A stretch of DNA of 56,107 bases from Palsa-459 sp963841965 (GTDB taxonomy: Bacteria; Actinomycetota; Acidimicrobiia; Acidimicrobiales; RAAP-2): assembly GCA_963841965.1 (NCBI GenBank), contig CAWJES010000003.1:1-56107 (forward strand). The letters are read 5' to 3'. Below are positions 34,943-44,586 of this stretch, one piece after another (position 1 is the first letter of the stretch; each line of letters starts with the position of its first letter). The position numbers were made by a program, and so were the translations under genes. The notes under the pieces are model-generated. The model was not told where the DNA came from and did no database searches. It saw only the letters and a list, made by a program, of their open reading frames with translations.

Positions 34943-35766
34943 CAGACCTCGAGCCTTCTGCGGAAGTTGCGGATGCACACGACCGTTCCGACAGCTGCGA
35001 GGACTGCCAGGTAGGCGATGTGCACGCACGTCATGGCCAGTGCCCCCTGCCCGAGTGCGAGGGTCCTGCACAGTGCGACGCCCTGGTAGAGCGGAGTGAC
35101 CTGGACCACGGGCTGCAACCAGCCGGGCAGCTGGCTCACCGGGTAGAACGCGCCTGAGAAGAGGAACATCGGGATGACGGCGAACCGGTAGATGACCGGG
35201 AACGCCTGCGGACTCTCCTGCGTGGCGGAGAACGCGGCGATCGGAGCGGCGAATGCGAAGCCCGTCAGCGCACCGGCGAGTGGCAGCAGGATGGCCCAGG
35301 GGCTGTGCAACGTGCCGAACACGGCGAGCACGGCCGTGTAGATGCTGCCGACCATGAGCACGTGGATCGTGACCCATCCGATCTTGCCCACCACCACATC
35401 GCGCGCGCTCACGGGTGTCGACACCGCGGTCCAGTAGCTGCGGACCCACTTGAACGACGCGAGGACCGGCCACATCGTCTCGTTCGCAGAGACCTGAAGC
35501 GCGGTGAGGGCGAGCATCGCCGGGGCCACGTAGTCGAGGTAGGAGACGCCCTGCACGCCCCCCGAGTGCTCGTTTACGAGGTGGCCGACGCCGAGCCCCA
35601 TCGACGCGAGGTACAGGATCGGGAAGAGGAAGCTCGAGACGATCGATCCCTTCCAGGTGCGCTGCCAGAAGGCGTAGTGGAACCAGAGCGCACGCCGCCA
35701 CGGGGCCCAGCCCACGCGGGGCTGGGCCGCGCCCCGCTGCGTCAGCTGGTCACCGGCGACTGCCAT
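34942..35766 (-). CDS. ABC-2 type permease, first copy
   Basis: A 274-residue permease related to the following one: FLFPILYLASMGLGVGHLV, YVAPAMLALTALQVSANET and VIPMFLFSGAFYPVSQLP. Six likely membrane segments. It starts one base after the ATPase stop. The two permeases share the same order of motifs, so they probably arose by duplication and now form a heterodimer. Confidence 0.9.
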   Translation of the reverse strand: MAVAGDQLTQRGAAQPRVGWAPWRRALWFHYAFWQRTWKGSIVSSFLFPILYLASMGLGVGHLVNEHSGGVQGVSYLDYVAPAMLALTALQVSANETMWPVLASFKWVRSYWTAVSTPVSARDVVVGKIGWVTIHVLMVGSIYTAVLAVFGTLHSPWAILLPLAGALTGFAFAAPIAAFSATQESPQAFPVIYRFAVIPMFLFSGAFYPVSQLPGWLQPVVQVTPLYQGVALCRTLALGQGALAMTCVHIAYLAVLAAVGTVVCIRNFRRRLEV

Positions 35767-35767
35767 G

Positions 35768-36718
35768 TCAGTCGACCAAGGTCCTGCCGGTCAGCCTGAG
35801 GAAGACGTCTTCCAGCGTGGACCGCCGGACGAGCGCACTCTCGGGGGTGATCCCCCGCGAGTGGACCGCGGCGAGCGCCTCGTCGCCGTCGTGGACGTAG
35901 AGCAGCAGCCGGTCCGGCAGCTCTTCGATCCGCTCCGCTAGGTCGCCGATGGCTGCCGCATGAGGACCGTGCCCGCCGACGCCGAACCGCAGCTCGAGGA
36001 CCTCTCGGGTCGAGTGCGACGCGATCAGCTCCCTCGGAGCGCCGTGGGCCACGATCTTCCCGCGATCCATCACGACGAGCCGATCGCACAGCTGCTCCGC
36101 CTCGTCCATGTAGTGGGTTGTGATCACGAGCGTGACCCCATCGGACTTGAGTCGGTAGAGCCGCTCCCAGAGCAGGTGTCGGGCCTGGGGATCGAGGCCG
36201 GTCGTGGGCTCATCGAGTATCAGCAGATCGGGATCGGACACGAGCGACCTCGCGATCGTGAGCCGGCGCTTCATCCCGCCCGAGAGGTTGTCGGTCTTGT
36301 CGTTCGCCCGGTCCGACAGCTGCGCGAACTCCAGGAGCGCGACCGCGCGCCGCTTGATCTCGCTCTTGGGCAGGTCGAAGTACCTCCCGTACATCACGAG
36401 GTTGTCCATGACAGTGAGCTCGAGCTCCAGCGCGTCCTCCTGGGGGACCAATCCGAGCCGTGCCCGGATCCTCGGACCGTCGACAGCGGGATCCCGGCCG
36501 AGGACGCGCAGCTCCCCCGCGGAAGGCGCCGAGATGCACGACACCATCTTCATTGTGGATGTCTTGCCCGCGCCGTTCGGGCCGAGGAAGCCGAAGCTCT
36601 CCCCCGCGTGGATGTCGAAGTCGATCCCATCGACGGCAGTGAACGCCCCGAACCGCTTCACGAGGCCGCGCGCGACGACGAGCGGCTCTGCGTTGTTCGA
36701 AATCGGCACGGCGGCCAC
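35768..36718 (-). CDS. ABC-2 exporter ATPase (NodI/DrrA type)
   Basis: About 316 residues. Walker A GPNGAGKTSTM, Q-loop LVPQEDALE, signature LSGGMKRRLTIARSL, Walker B LLILDEPTTGLDPQ and the switch His in ITTHYMDEAEQ are all intact. The C-terminal extension with VRRSTLEDVFLRLTGR is usual for DrrA/NodI proteins. The start is uncertain: GTG at 36718 (or 36709) fits the family N-terminus, though an ATG at 36772 is also in frame. It powers the two permeases that follow. Confidence 0.92.
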   Translation of the reverse strand: MAAVPISNNAEPLVVARGLVKRFGAFTAVDGIDFDIHAGESFGFLGPNGAGKTSTMKMVSCISAPSAGELRVLGRDPAVDGPRIRARLGLVPQEDALELELTVMDNLVMYGRYFDLPKSEIKRRAVALLEFAQLSDRANDKTDNLSGGMKRRLTIARSLVSDPDLLILDEPTTGLDPQARHLLWERLYRLKSDGVTLVITTHYMDEAEQLCDRLVVMDRGKIVAHGAPRELIASHSTREVLELRFGVGGHGPHAAAIGDLAERIEELPDRLLLYVHDGDEALAAVHSRGITPESALVRRSTLEDVFLRLTGRTLVD

Positions 36719-36897
36719 GCTATCCCCACTCCACCAGCGAGATTCCTCGGCGCCGACCGATCCATGCGCCATACTGCGTGCCTTGGTTGGTGGTTCAGGG
36801 CCGAAGCCCGGACCGCGTGGTTTGTCGGAGCTCCGTGGAACCGGTTCGGTCCCGTCGGTCACCGCACATGGACGCCACGAGGGAAGGGAGAGCCCGG

Positions 36898-38358
36898 ATG
36901 ACCGAGGTAATCGAGGACCTGCCGCCGGACGATCTCGCGTTCCATGTCGAGCAGCACGGCATCGACTTCATCCCAGCCACCGAACGCTGGGCGACCCCGA
37001 AGGCGGTTGCCGGCCTGTGGGCGGGTGCGAGCGTCAACATCGAGTACCTCGTCTATGGCGCGATCCTCATGACGTTCGGCTTCAGCTTCCCCCAGGCGGT
37101 CATCTTGATCGTCGCGGGCAACATCTCGTGGCTGCTGTTCGGCCTCGCGTCCCTGCAGGGGCCGCAGGCGGGTACGACGACGTTTGCGATCAACCGTGCG
37201 CCGTTCGGCCCCAACGGGTCCAAGGTGATCGCGTTCTTCAACTGGCTGACCCAGCTCGGATTCGAGGCCGAGGGACTGATCCTCATCGTTGGCGCGGGCC
37301 TCGTGCTCTTTGCCAAGGGGGGCGTGCACGCTTCGACACCGCTCAAGGTCATCCTGATCCTGCTCGCCGTGGGGGTCCAGATCGTCCTGCCGTACTTCGG
37401 GCACGCGACGATGGCGAAGGTCCTGCGCTGGCTGATCATCCCGTTCGTGATCATCTACCTGGTGCTGGCGGGGTTCGCCGTCGGCCACGCACACGTGAGC
37501 GCTCCCGCGGCGTCGTGGGTCAACTGGCAGCTCTGGACCGCGGGGCTCGCGTTCACGATCACGCTGTCGGGACTTGGCTGGACCGAGAACGGGAACGACT
37601 ACACCCGCTACCTTCCGGAGGAGGCGTCGCACCGACGGATCGTGGGCTGGCTGTTCCTCGGAACGGCGATACCCGAGATCGCCCTGATGACGCTCGGCGC
37701 CGCGGTCTTCACGTTCGTGGGAACCGACGGTTCGTGGAACGCCTCCAACCCCTTCGCGGGGTTTCAGGGCCAGCACGTCCTGCCGGGTTGGTTCGTCGTG
37801 GTCTTCCTCGGGTTCGTGATCGTCCAGCTCTTCGGGATCAACAGCCTCGACCTGTACTCCTCCGGGGTCACCCTGCAGGCGATGGGCGTGCGGATCAAGC
37901 GGTACCAGGCGGTGCTCCTCGACAGCATCATCTGCCTGGGCATCACGTTCTACGCGATATTCAACTCGCAGTTCTCGACGCTGCTCAAGGACTTCGTCAC
38001 GATCGTCATCGTGTGGATCGCGCCGTGGTGCGGGATCTTCCTCACGGACTGGTACCTCAGGCTCCGCCGGTACCACGCGCCGTCATTGCAGGACACGGGT
38101 CGCACGAGCGTCTACTGGGCGAGCAGCGGCGTGAACTGGGCAGCGATCGCCGCGCAGCTCATCGGGAGCCTCGCAGCCCTCTCGGCAGTCTCCACGACCT
38201 CCTTCCACATCCCCGAGTGGCTCAACCTCGTGACGGTGCACACCAACGGCGCCGACTTCTCGATCTTCCTCGGTCTCCTGGTCGGGGCGGCCGTCTACGC
38301 GCTCCTCGGAACGAGGACGGTGCGCCGCCAGCAGGACCTCGAGGCCCAGCTCCGCTGA
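36898..38358 (+). CDS. NCS1-family nucleobase permease (purine-cytosine type)
   Basis: A 486-residue transporter with about twelve helices. FIPATERWATPKAVAGLWAG is the NCS1 entry motif, followed by QGPQAGTTTFAINRAPFGPN and GWTENGNDYTRYLPEEAS, found in cytosine/purine and allantoin carriers. The ATG at 36898 has GGGAAGGGAG seven bases before it. The convergent genes behind it encode two phosphoribosyltransferases, which supports a nucleobase substrate. Confidence 0.9.
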   Translation: MTEVIEDLPPDDLAFHVEQHGIDFIPATERWATPKAVAGLWAGASVNIEYLVYGAILMTFGFSFPQAVILIVAGNISWLLFGLASLQGPQAGTTTFAINRAPFGPNGSKVIAFFNWLTQLGFEAEGLILIVGAGLVLFAKGGVHASTPLKVILILLAVGVQIVLPYFGHATMAKVLRWLIIPFVIIYLVLAGFAVGHAHVSAPAASWVNWQLWTAGLAFTITLSGLGWTENGNDYTRYLPEEASHRRIVGWLFLGTAIPEIALMTLGAAVFTFVGTDGSWNASNPFAGFQGQHVLPGWFVVVFLGFVIVQLFGINSLDLYSSGVTLQAMGVRIKRYQAVLLDSIICLGITFYAIFNSQFSTLLKDFVTIVIVWIAPWCGIFLTDWYLRLRRYHAPSLQDTGRTSVYWASSGVNWAAIAAQLIGSLAALSAVSTTSFHIPEWLNLVTVHTNGADFSIFLGLLVGAAVYALLGTRTVRRQQDLEAQLR

Positions 38359-38371
38359 CCTCGCTCGGTCG

Positions 38372-39031
38372 TCAGGTTGCCGGGAGCTCGACGAACGTCC
38401 CGTCGGACCGCGGCTGGAACATGGGGATCGTGCCGAGCGTGCGCACAAGCTCCGCGTCTCCCCCGAGGCGCCCGCGCCAGGCGCTCCCCTCTGCGAGCAC
38501 GGCACCGAGGACGACGGGCTCGGCACCGACGCGCCGCAGCAGCGTCAGGGCTGCCGCGACAGAGGCACCGGTCGAGATCACGTCGTCGACGACGGCCACG
38601 CGTCGCCCCTCCACTGCGCCCAACCGGGCTCTGTCGAGGAGGAGGCGCTGGTCCGACGCGGTCGTGATCGACCTGACCGGCTCCGCGACCGCATCGGACA
38701 GGTGGATCTTCGGCGTCTTGTGCAGGATCACGTAGTCGTCGATGCCGAGGTGCCGGGAAACCTCGATTGCGATGGGAATCCCCATCGTCGCGACGGAGAC
38801 GACGACCTCTGCACCGAACGCCCGGAGCTGCCCGGCGAGCTCCTCGCCGGCCCGGTCGCAGAAGGCAATGCCGAGGTCCACCGAGATCATCAGGGCGATG
38901 GCGAGCTCATCGCTGAGCCGCACGATCGGGAGATCCACCTCCTGGGAGCCGATGCTGACGTGCCAAGTGGGACGCTCCACGACCAGCGAGCATGGAGGAA
39001 CCCCGTCCTGCGCGCAAGCCGGCCCGACCAT
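38372..39031 (-). CDS. purine-type phosphoribosyltransferase
   Basis: A 219-residue type I phosphoribosyltransferase. The PRPP loop is GRRVAVVDDVISTGASVAAA. ATMGIPIAIEVSRHLGIDDYVILHKTPKI resembles adenine/xanthine phosphoribosyltransferases, including the stretch before the flexible loop. It would join a purine base to PRPP. The base cannot be fixed by eye. It is five bases downstream of upp on the same strand. Confidence 0.82.
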   Translation of the reverse strand: MVGPACAQDGVPPCSLVVERPTWHVSIGSQEVDLPIVRLSDELAIALMISVDLGIAFCDRAGEELAGQLRAFGAEVVVSVATMGIPIAIEVSRHLGIDDYVILHKTPKIHLSDAVAEPVRSITTASDQRLLLDRARLGAVEGRRVAVVDDVISTGASVAAALTLLRRVGAEPVVLGAVLAEGSAWRGRLGGDAELVRTLGTIPMFQPRSDGTFVELPAT

Positions 39032-39036
39032 CCGGG

Positions 39037-39681
39037 TCAGCGCGCGGGAGGTCCGAACAGCCGATCCCCGGCGTCTCCGAGCCCCGGAACGATGTACCCG
39101 ACGTCATTCAGGGTCGCGTCGAGCGCCGCCGCCACGACTCGTGCGTCAGGATGGGCGTCGAAGAAGCGCTCCACGCCGGGAGCGGCAGCGATGAGGCAGA
39201 GCGCCGTGATGCTCTTCGCTCCCCGGTCGCGGAGCATCGCGACCACCTGGACGAGCGAACCACCGGTCGCGAGCATCGGATCACAGACCACGACCTGGAC
39301 TCCGTCGATGCGCTCGGGGAGCCCGTCGAGGTAGACGTCGGGCTGGAGCGTCTGCTCGTTGCGGCGCAGGCCGACGAGGCACACGCGGCTCCGAGGGAGG
39401 ACCTCCTGGACTGCCGGCACCATGCCGAGACCCGCGCGCAAAATCGGCACGACGAGGAACTCTTCGTCGAGCACCTGGGCTGGGGCCTGCCTCGACACGG
39501 GCGTGTCGACTGTCGCGTCCGTGAGCGGGGCATCGCGGAACGCCTCGTACGCGAGGAACCGCGAGATCTCTCCCGTCAATCGCAGGAAGTCCGAGTTCGT
39601 CGTCCGCTCGTCTCGGAGCCAGCGCAGGCGGTGGACCACGAGTGGGTGCTCGACGACGATGAGACGGCGCGACTCGGACAT
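39037..39681 (-). CDS. upp: uracil phosphoribosyltransferase
   Basis: Makes UMP from uracil and PRPP. The 214-residue enzyme reads HPLVVHRLRWLRDERT, FLVVPILRAGLGMVPAVQEV, the PRPP site VVCDPMLATGGSL, and ends in LGDAGDRLFG, the usual Upp C-terminus that binds uracil. The ATG at 39681 gives the family length. Forms a two-gene salvage operon with the purine-type enzyme. Confidence 0.96.
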   Translation of the reverse strand: MSESRRLIVVEHPLVVHRLRWLRDERTTNSDFLRLTGEISRFLAYEAFRDAPLTDATVDTPVSRQAPAQVLDEEFLVVPILRAGLGMVPAVQEVLPRSRVCLVGLRRNEQTLQPDVYLDGLPERIDGVQVVVCDPMLATGGSLVQVVAMLRDRGAKSITALCLIAAAPGVERFFDAHPDARVVAAALDATLNDVGYIVPGLGDAGDRLFGPPAR

Positions 39682-39797
39682 GGGTCCACCATATCCAGTC
39701 GGCTGCCGGTTCGAGATTGGCAGGGCGCACGCACGCACGTCATCGCACGGATCGCGCCAGGGCGCCGGAGAACCGCGTCTGCCGGCCAGTAATCTCC

Positions 39798-41729
39798 ATG
39801 GGTGCCTTCCCCGTCCCCTTGCATCGTCACGCGATGAGGGACACGACGACACGCGAGGCATCCGGGGAGTTCCAGCGCTCGGCATTCATCCCGATCGGGG
39901 TCGAGTCGAAGTACCCCAAGCCCTCAGGGAAGCTCGATCCTGACACATCCAAGACGTGGCTGCGCCGCGTGCTCCCGGTCCTCCAGGGCCACAAGGTCAG
40001 CTTCTCCCTCGCGATCGGGCTCTCGTTCGTCAGCCTCGTGTTCCAGGTCCTCGCGCCCAACCTGATCAGCGAGGCGACGAACACGCTCCAGGCGAGCCTG
40101 AGCCACACGTCGATCACCCACCCGAAGTCGCTGTCCGATGCCGTGACGGAGCTGCTCATCATCGGCGTGCTCGCAGGCATCACGGGGTTGATCTCGCGGT
40201 ACTACATGTTCAAGACGGCATACGACATCGAGTTCGACCTGCGCAACCTGATCTACGAGCACCTCACGACGCTGTCCTTCGGCTTCTACGACCGCGTGCA
40301 GTCCGGGCAGCTGATCTCGCGTGCGAACTCCGACATCCGAAGTGTCCAGATGTACACGACGTTCGCACCGCTCATCTTGGTCCAGTGCGGCATCGGCGTC
40401 ATCGCGTTCGGGTTCATGGTCCACTACAGCCCGCTGCTCGCGGTCGTCGCGCTCGCGATGATGCCGTTCCTCTACTTCATCGGCGTCCGCATGCGACGGA
40501 TGATGTTCCCGATCTCCTGGGTCATCCAGGCTCGTCTGGCCGGCGTCGCGACGGTCGTCGATGAGAACGTGAACGGCGTTCGGGTAGTCAAGTCCTTCGC
40601 TCAGGAGCAGGCGGAGCTCGACAAGCTGACCAAGGCTGCCCGCAAGGTCGAGTGGGCCTACATCAAGGACGCCGACATCCGAGGGGAGTTCACACCCTGG
40701 GTCCAGAATCTCCCGCAGATCGGCCTGGGCCTCGTGCTTGGCGTCGGCGGGTGGCTCGTGATCAACGGGAACCTGAACGTGGGTGAGATCCTGGCGTTCA
40801 ACCTCTACTTCGGCATGCTCCAGGCACCCTTCATGATGCTCGGCCAGCTCGTGATGATGGGACAGCGTGCCAAGGCGAGCGCCGAGCGGATCTTCGAGAT
40901 CCTCGACGAGGGCCCCGAGGTGGTCGAGCGGCCGGGTGCGGTCGACCTCGACGCCGTGGAGGGTCGCGTGACATTCCGGCACGTGGACTTCTCGTACGGC
41001 AACGGGACGCAGATCTTCGACGACCTCGACGTGGAGATCTCGCCGGGCGAGTCCGTGGCGATCGTCGGCGAGACCGGGACTGGCAAGTCGACGCTCGCCC
41101 GGCTGCTCACCCGCTTCTACGACGTCACGGGCGGGTCCGTCGAGATAGACGGGCACGACGTGCGCGACCTCACCCTCGCGTCGCTGCGCGCGGCGGTCGG
41201 CGTCGTGCAGGACGAGCCGTTCCTGTTCTCGGTCTCGATCCGGGACAACATCGCCTACGGCAAGCCTGGCGCAACGCACGAGGAGGTCGAGGCCGCTGCA
41301 CGCGCAGCGAACGCGCACCGGTTCATCATGCGGCTCCCCGACGGGTACGCAACGGTCGTGGGTGAGCGCGGCTACACGCTGTCGGGCGGCCAGCGACAGC
41401 GGATCGCGATCGCGAGGACCCTCCTGCTCAATCCCCCGGTCCTCATCCTCGACGACGCGACCAGCTCGATCGACGTCCATGTCGAGCAGGAGATCCACGC
41501 CGCGCTCGACACACTGCTCGAGCACCGGACGACCCTCATCATCGCGCACCGGCTCTCGACGATCTCGCTCGCCAGCAGGGTGATCCTGCTCGATGGTGGC
41601 CGGATGGTCGCCACGGGCACGCATACCGAGCTCCTCCGCACGACACCGCTGTACGGCGAGGTCCTTGCGCGCGCCGTCGTCGACGAGGAGCCCGACGGCG
41701 TTCCCGACGATGAGCCGGGAGGCCTCTGA
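39798..41729 (+). CDS. ABC exporter half-transporter, degenerate-site subunit
   Basis: A 643-residue type I exporter: an N-terminal leader of about 50 residues, six membrane helices, then an ATPase. Walker A is GETGTGKST, the signature LSGGQRQRIAIAR, but Walker B ends ILDDATSSID, with Asp in place of the catalytic Glu. This is the mark of the degenerate subunit of a heterodimeric exporter. An ATG at 39834 is an alternative start. The stop overlaps the partner gene as TGATG. Confidence 0.92.
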   Translation: MGAFPVPLHRHAMRDTTTREASGEFQRSAFIPIGVESKYPKPSGKLDPDTSKTWLRRVLPVLQGHKVSFSLAIGLSFVSLVFQVLAPNLISEATNTLQASLSHTSITHPKSLSDAVTELLIIGVLAGITGLISRYYMFKTAYDIEFDLRNLIYEHLTTLSFGFYDRVQSGQLISRANSDIRSVQMYTTFAPLILVQCGIGVIAFGFMVHYSPLLAVVALAMMPFLYFIGVRMRRMMFPISWVIQARLAGVATVVDENVNGVRVVKSFAQEQAELDKLTKAARKVEWAYIKDADIRGEFTPWVQNLPQIGLGLVLGVGGWLVINGNLNVGEILAFNLYFGMLQAPFMMLGQLVMMGQRAKASAERIFEILDEGPEVVERPGAVDLDAVEGRVTFRHVDFSYGNGTQIFDDLDVEISPGESVAIVGETGTGKSTLARLLTRFYDVTGGSVEIDGHDVRDLTLASLRAAVGVVQDEPFLFSVSIRDNIAYGKPGATHEEVEAAARAANAHRFIMRLPDGYATVVGERGYTLSGGQRQRIAIARTLLLNPPVLILDDATSSIDVHVEQEIHAALDTLLEHRTTLIIAHRLSTISLASRVILLDGGRMVATGTHTELLRTTPLYGEVLARAVVDEEPDGVPDDEPGGL

Positions 41730-43666
41730 TGGGCTGGGGCGGCGGGTTCGGTGGAGGCGGCGGGTTCGTCGGCAGCCACTCATCGGCGCAGCAGTCGGGT
41801 CTTCCGTTCGGCGGCATCCCGACGGAGCTGCAGCTCGGCGTCGACAAGATCCTCGCCACGGAACCGGAGCTGCGGACGGACCGGGTCGCCTTCACGCAGC
41901 GCCCGACCGCGCAGGAGGCGCGGCGACTCACCTTGCGCGAGCTCCTGCGCGAGCATCCCGGGCTCCTCTCGGTCGGTGCAGCGCTCGTCCTCGTCATCGG
42001 CGCGGTCGGCGTCGCAGGCCCGGCGCTCGTCGCCTACGCGATCGACCACGGGATGCTCACGCACGACCTGCGGGTCGTCATCGTCACATCGGCCGTGTTC
42101 CTCGTGCTCGCCCTGCTCGTCGCCTACGCGCAGCGGATGCTCGTCCAGGTCACGGGACGCCTCGCGGCCCGCGTCATGAACCATCTGCGGATCCGCGTCT
42201 TCACCCACCTGCAGCGCCTCAGCCTCGACTTCTTCACGGAGGAGAAGGCGGGCGTGCTGATGAGCCGCATGACGAGTGACATCGAGAACCTCCAACAGCT
42301 CCTGCAGGACGGTCTCAGCACGTTCGGCATCCAGGTCGTCTCGATGGTGACGATCACCTGCATCCTGTTCCACTACAACGTGCTGCTCGCGACGTACACG
42401 ATCTTCCTCGTCGTACCGCTCCTCGTCGCGCTCTCCATCTGGTTCCACCGGGCATCCGAGCGCGGGTACCTCCGCAGCCGCGACGGGATCGCCAACGTCC
42501 TGTCGGACCTCTCCGAGTCGCTGTACGGGATCCGTGTCGTCACCGCGACGAACCGCCAGCGGCACAACGTGGTCAACCATCGCAACGTGGTTGGCGAGTA
42601 CCGCGAGGCGAACCTCTACACCGGGCGGGTCAACGCGATCTACGGGCCGACCACCCTCGCCATCGGGATCCTCGGCCAGGCCCTCCTGCTCGGCATCGGA
42701 GGCCAGATGGTGCTCGATGGCAAGATGCAGCTCGGCGTCCTCGTCGCCTTCCTTCTGTATCTCGGCAGGTTCTTCCAGCCCATCCAGCTCCTGGTCCAGC
42801 AGTACAACCTCCTCCAGCAGGGGCGGTCGTCGATCATCCGGCTCCGCGAGCTGCTCGAGACGCCCCCGAGCGTCGAGGAGCCCGAGCACGCTGCCGACCT
42901 CTCGGTGGTCGATGGCGCCATCGAGTTCCGGGACATCACCTTCGGCTACGACCCTGATCGACCGGTGCTCTCCCACGTGGACCTCGTGATCGCCCCCGGG
43001 GAGTCGGTGGCATTCGTCGGGCCCACAGGAGCCGGGAAGTCCACGATGGCCAAGCTCGTCAACCGCTTCTACGACCCCCAGGGGGGCGAGATCCTCGTCG
43101 ACGGCGTCAACATCAGGTCGGTGACCCTTCACTCGCTTCGCAGCCAGATCGGCGTCGTGCCTCAGGAGCCGTTCCTGTTCGCGGGGACCATCCGCGACAA
43201 CCTCATCTTCGCGAACCCGGATGCGAGCGAGGCGGACGTCGACGAGGCTGTCGACGAAGTGGGCCTGCGCGAGCTCATCGAGCGGCTCCCCGATGGCATC
43301 GACACCGTCGTCCACGAGCGCGGCCAGACGCTTTCGGCCGGCGAGCGCCAGCTGCTCGCACTCGGGCGAGCGTTCCTCTCGCACCCCCGCGTCCTCGTCC
43401 TCGACGAGGCCACGTCGAGCCTCGACCTGCGCAGCGAGACCATCGTGGAGCATGCGCTGACGAAGCTCCTCGAGGGGCGCACGGCCATCCTCATCGCCCA
43501 CCGGCTCACGACAGCGAAGCGCGCGGACCGCATCGTCGTGATCGACGACGGTGGCATCGTCGAGTCCGGGTCGCACGACGCGCTCGTGGCGTCGGGGGGG
43601 CGCTACGCGGCGATGTACGACACCTGGGTGCGGCAGGGCGGTCTCGGCGACGACGCGCAGCGCTAG
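41729..43666 (+). CDS. ABC exporter half-transporter, catalytic partner
   Basis: A 645-residue partner. Walker A GPTGAGKST and Walker B VLVLDEATSSLD (with catalytic Glu) are canonical, while the signature reads LSAGERQLLALGR instead of LSGGQ. The degenerate ATP site would thus combine this signature with the partner's DD Walker B. The protein opens with a striking glycine run (MGWGGGFGGGGGFVGSH) before a cytoplasmic lead-in of some 70 residues. Similar pairs export peptides, lipids or drugs; the substrate is unknown. Confidence 0.92.
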   Translation: MGWGGGFGGGGGFVGSHSSAQQSGLPFGGIPTELQLGVDKILATEPELRTDRVAFTQRPTAQEARRLTLRELLREHPGLLSVGAALVLVIGAVGVAGPALVAYAIDHGMLTHDLRVVIVTSAVFLVLALLVAYAQRMLVQVTGRLAARVMNHLRIRVFTHLQRLSLDFFTEEKAGVLMSRMTSDIENLQQLLQDGLSTFGIQVVSMVTITCILFHYNVLLATYTIFLVVPLLVALSIWFHRASERGYLRSRDGIANVLSDLSESLYGIRVVTATNRQRHNVVNHRNVVGEYREANLYTGRVNAIYGPTTLAIGILGQALLLGIGGQMVLDGKMQLGVLVAFLLYLGRFFQPIQLLVQQYNLLQQGRSSIIRLRELLETPPSVEEPEHAADLSVVDGAIEFRDITFGYDPDRPVLSHVDLVIAPGESVAFVGPTGAGKSTMAKLVNRFYDPQGGEILVDGVNIRSVTLHSLRSQIGVVPQEPFLFAGTIRDNLIFANPDASEADVDEAVDEVGLRELIERLPDGIDTVVHERGQTLSAGERQLLALGRAFLSHPRVLVLDEATSSLDLRSETIVEHALTKLLEGRTAILIAHRLTTAKRADRIVVIDDGGIVESGSHDALVASGGRYAAMYDTWVRQGGLGDDAQR

Positions 43667-44532
43667 CTGTAGCCCGCCACCCGCGCCACCGAGTCGAGGA
43701 GCATCGGCCACACCGACTTCGGCAGATCGTGTCCCATCCCGTCGATGACGAGCAGTTCGGCTCCGGGGACCGCCTCCGCCGTCGCGATGCCGCCCTCGAC
43801 CTGGATCTGCTGGTCGATCGCGCCGTGGACGACGAGTGTCGGCACATCGAGCCGCTCGAGGGCCGGCGTCCTGTCGGGAACCGCCACCATCGCACCGAAC
43901 TGCCGGGCCACTCCGTCAGGATCTCTCGATCGGTCGTGCTGCCGACCGGCCAGGTCGCGCACCCACGCCTCGTCGATTCCGAGATCAGGCGATCCGAACG
44001 CCCTCGCCCAGGCCACCGCCTGCTCGATGACCTCCTCGCGGGACGCCGGAGGGGGCTGGACCATCCACGCCATGACCGCATCAGTCGGCGTCCCGATGTG
44101 GACGGGATCGGGGGTCGACATCACCGATGTCAGCGATCGCACGATGCGCCGATGCCTGATCGCCAGCGCTTGGGCGATCATCCCTCCCATCGAGATGCCC
44201 AGCACGTGGGCTGAGCCAATGCCGAGCCCGGCAAGCAGCGCGGCGGCATCGTCGGCCATGTCGTCGACCGTGTAGGCGACGGAGGACAGATCGCCAGCGA
44301 TGGCGGCGTGGATGTCGGGCTGGCCCGCGCCGTCGAGGTGCGTCGACAGCCCTGCGTCGCGATTGTCGAAGCGGACGACCAGGAAGCCGAGGTCGACGAG
44401 GGCGGTGACGAGCTCGTCCGGCCACCAGATCAGCTGGGCACCGTGGCCCTGGATCAGGAGCAGTGCGTCATTGGATGGTTCGCCGGCAACCTCGTAGAAC
44501 AACTCGATCCCGTTTGCCCCGGCACGTGGCAT
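43663..44532 (-). CDS. alpha/beta hydrolase
   Basis: A 289-residue hydrolase. The oxyanion region is LLIQGHGAQLIWW, the nucleophile elbow GISMGGMIAQALA, the acid strand VPTLVVHGAIDQQIQ, and the late histidine IDGMGHDLP. The arrangement resembles aclacinomycin methylesterase-like and other polyketide-type esterases. Substrate unknown. It overlaps the convergent ABC exporter stop by four bases and follows the F420 oxidoreductase on the same strand. Confidence 0.88.
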   Translation of the reverse strand: MPRAGANGIELFYEVAGEPSNDALLLIQGHGAQLIWWPDELVTALVDLGFLVVRFDNRDAGLSTHLDGAGQPDIHAAIAGDLSSVAYTVDDMADDAAALLAGLGIGSAHVLGISMGGMIAQALAIRHRRIVRSLTSVMSTPDPVHIGTPTDAVMAWMVQPPPASREEVIEQAVAWARAFGSPDLGIDEAWVRDLAGRQHDRSRDPDGVARQFGAMVAVPDRTPALERLDVPTLVVHGAIDQQIQVEGGIATAEAVPGAELLVIDGMGHDLPKSVWPMLLDSVARVAGYS

Positions 44533-44586
44533 GCGACCTCCCAGGCAGGTGAACCTAGCGGCCGACGAACCGCGCGCCAGGGAGGA

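Noticed and set aside
39924..41783. 619-codon minus-strand frame opposite the ABC exporter
   Set aside because: Antisense shadow; the ABC motifs on the plus strand are complete.
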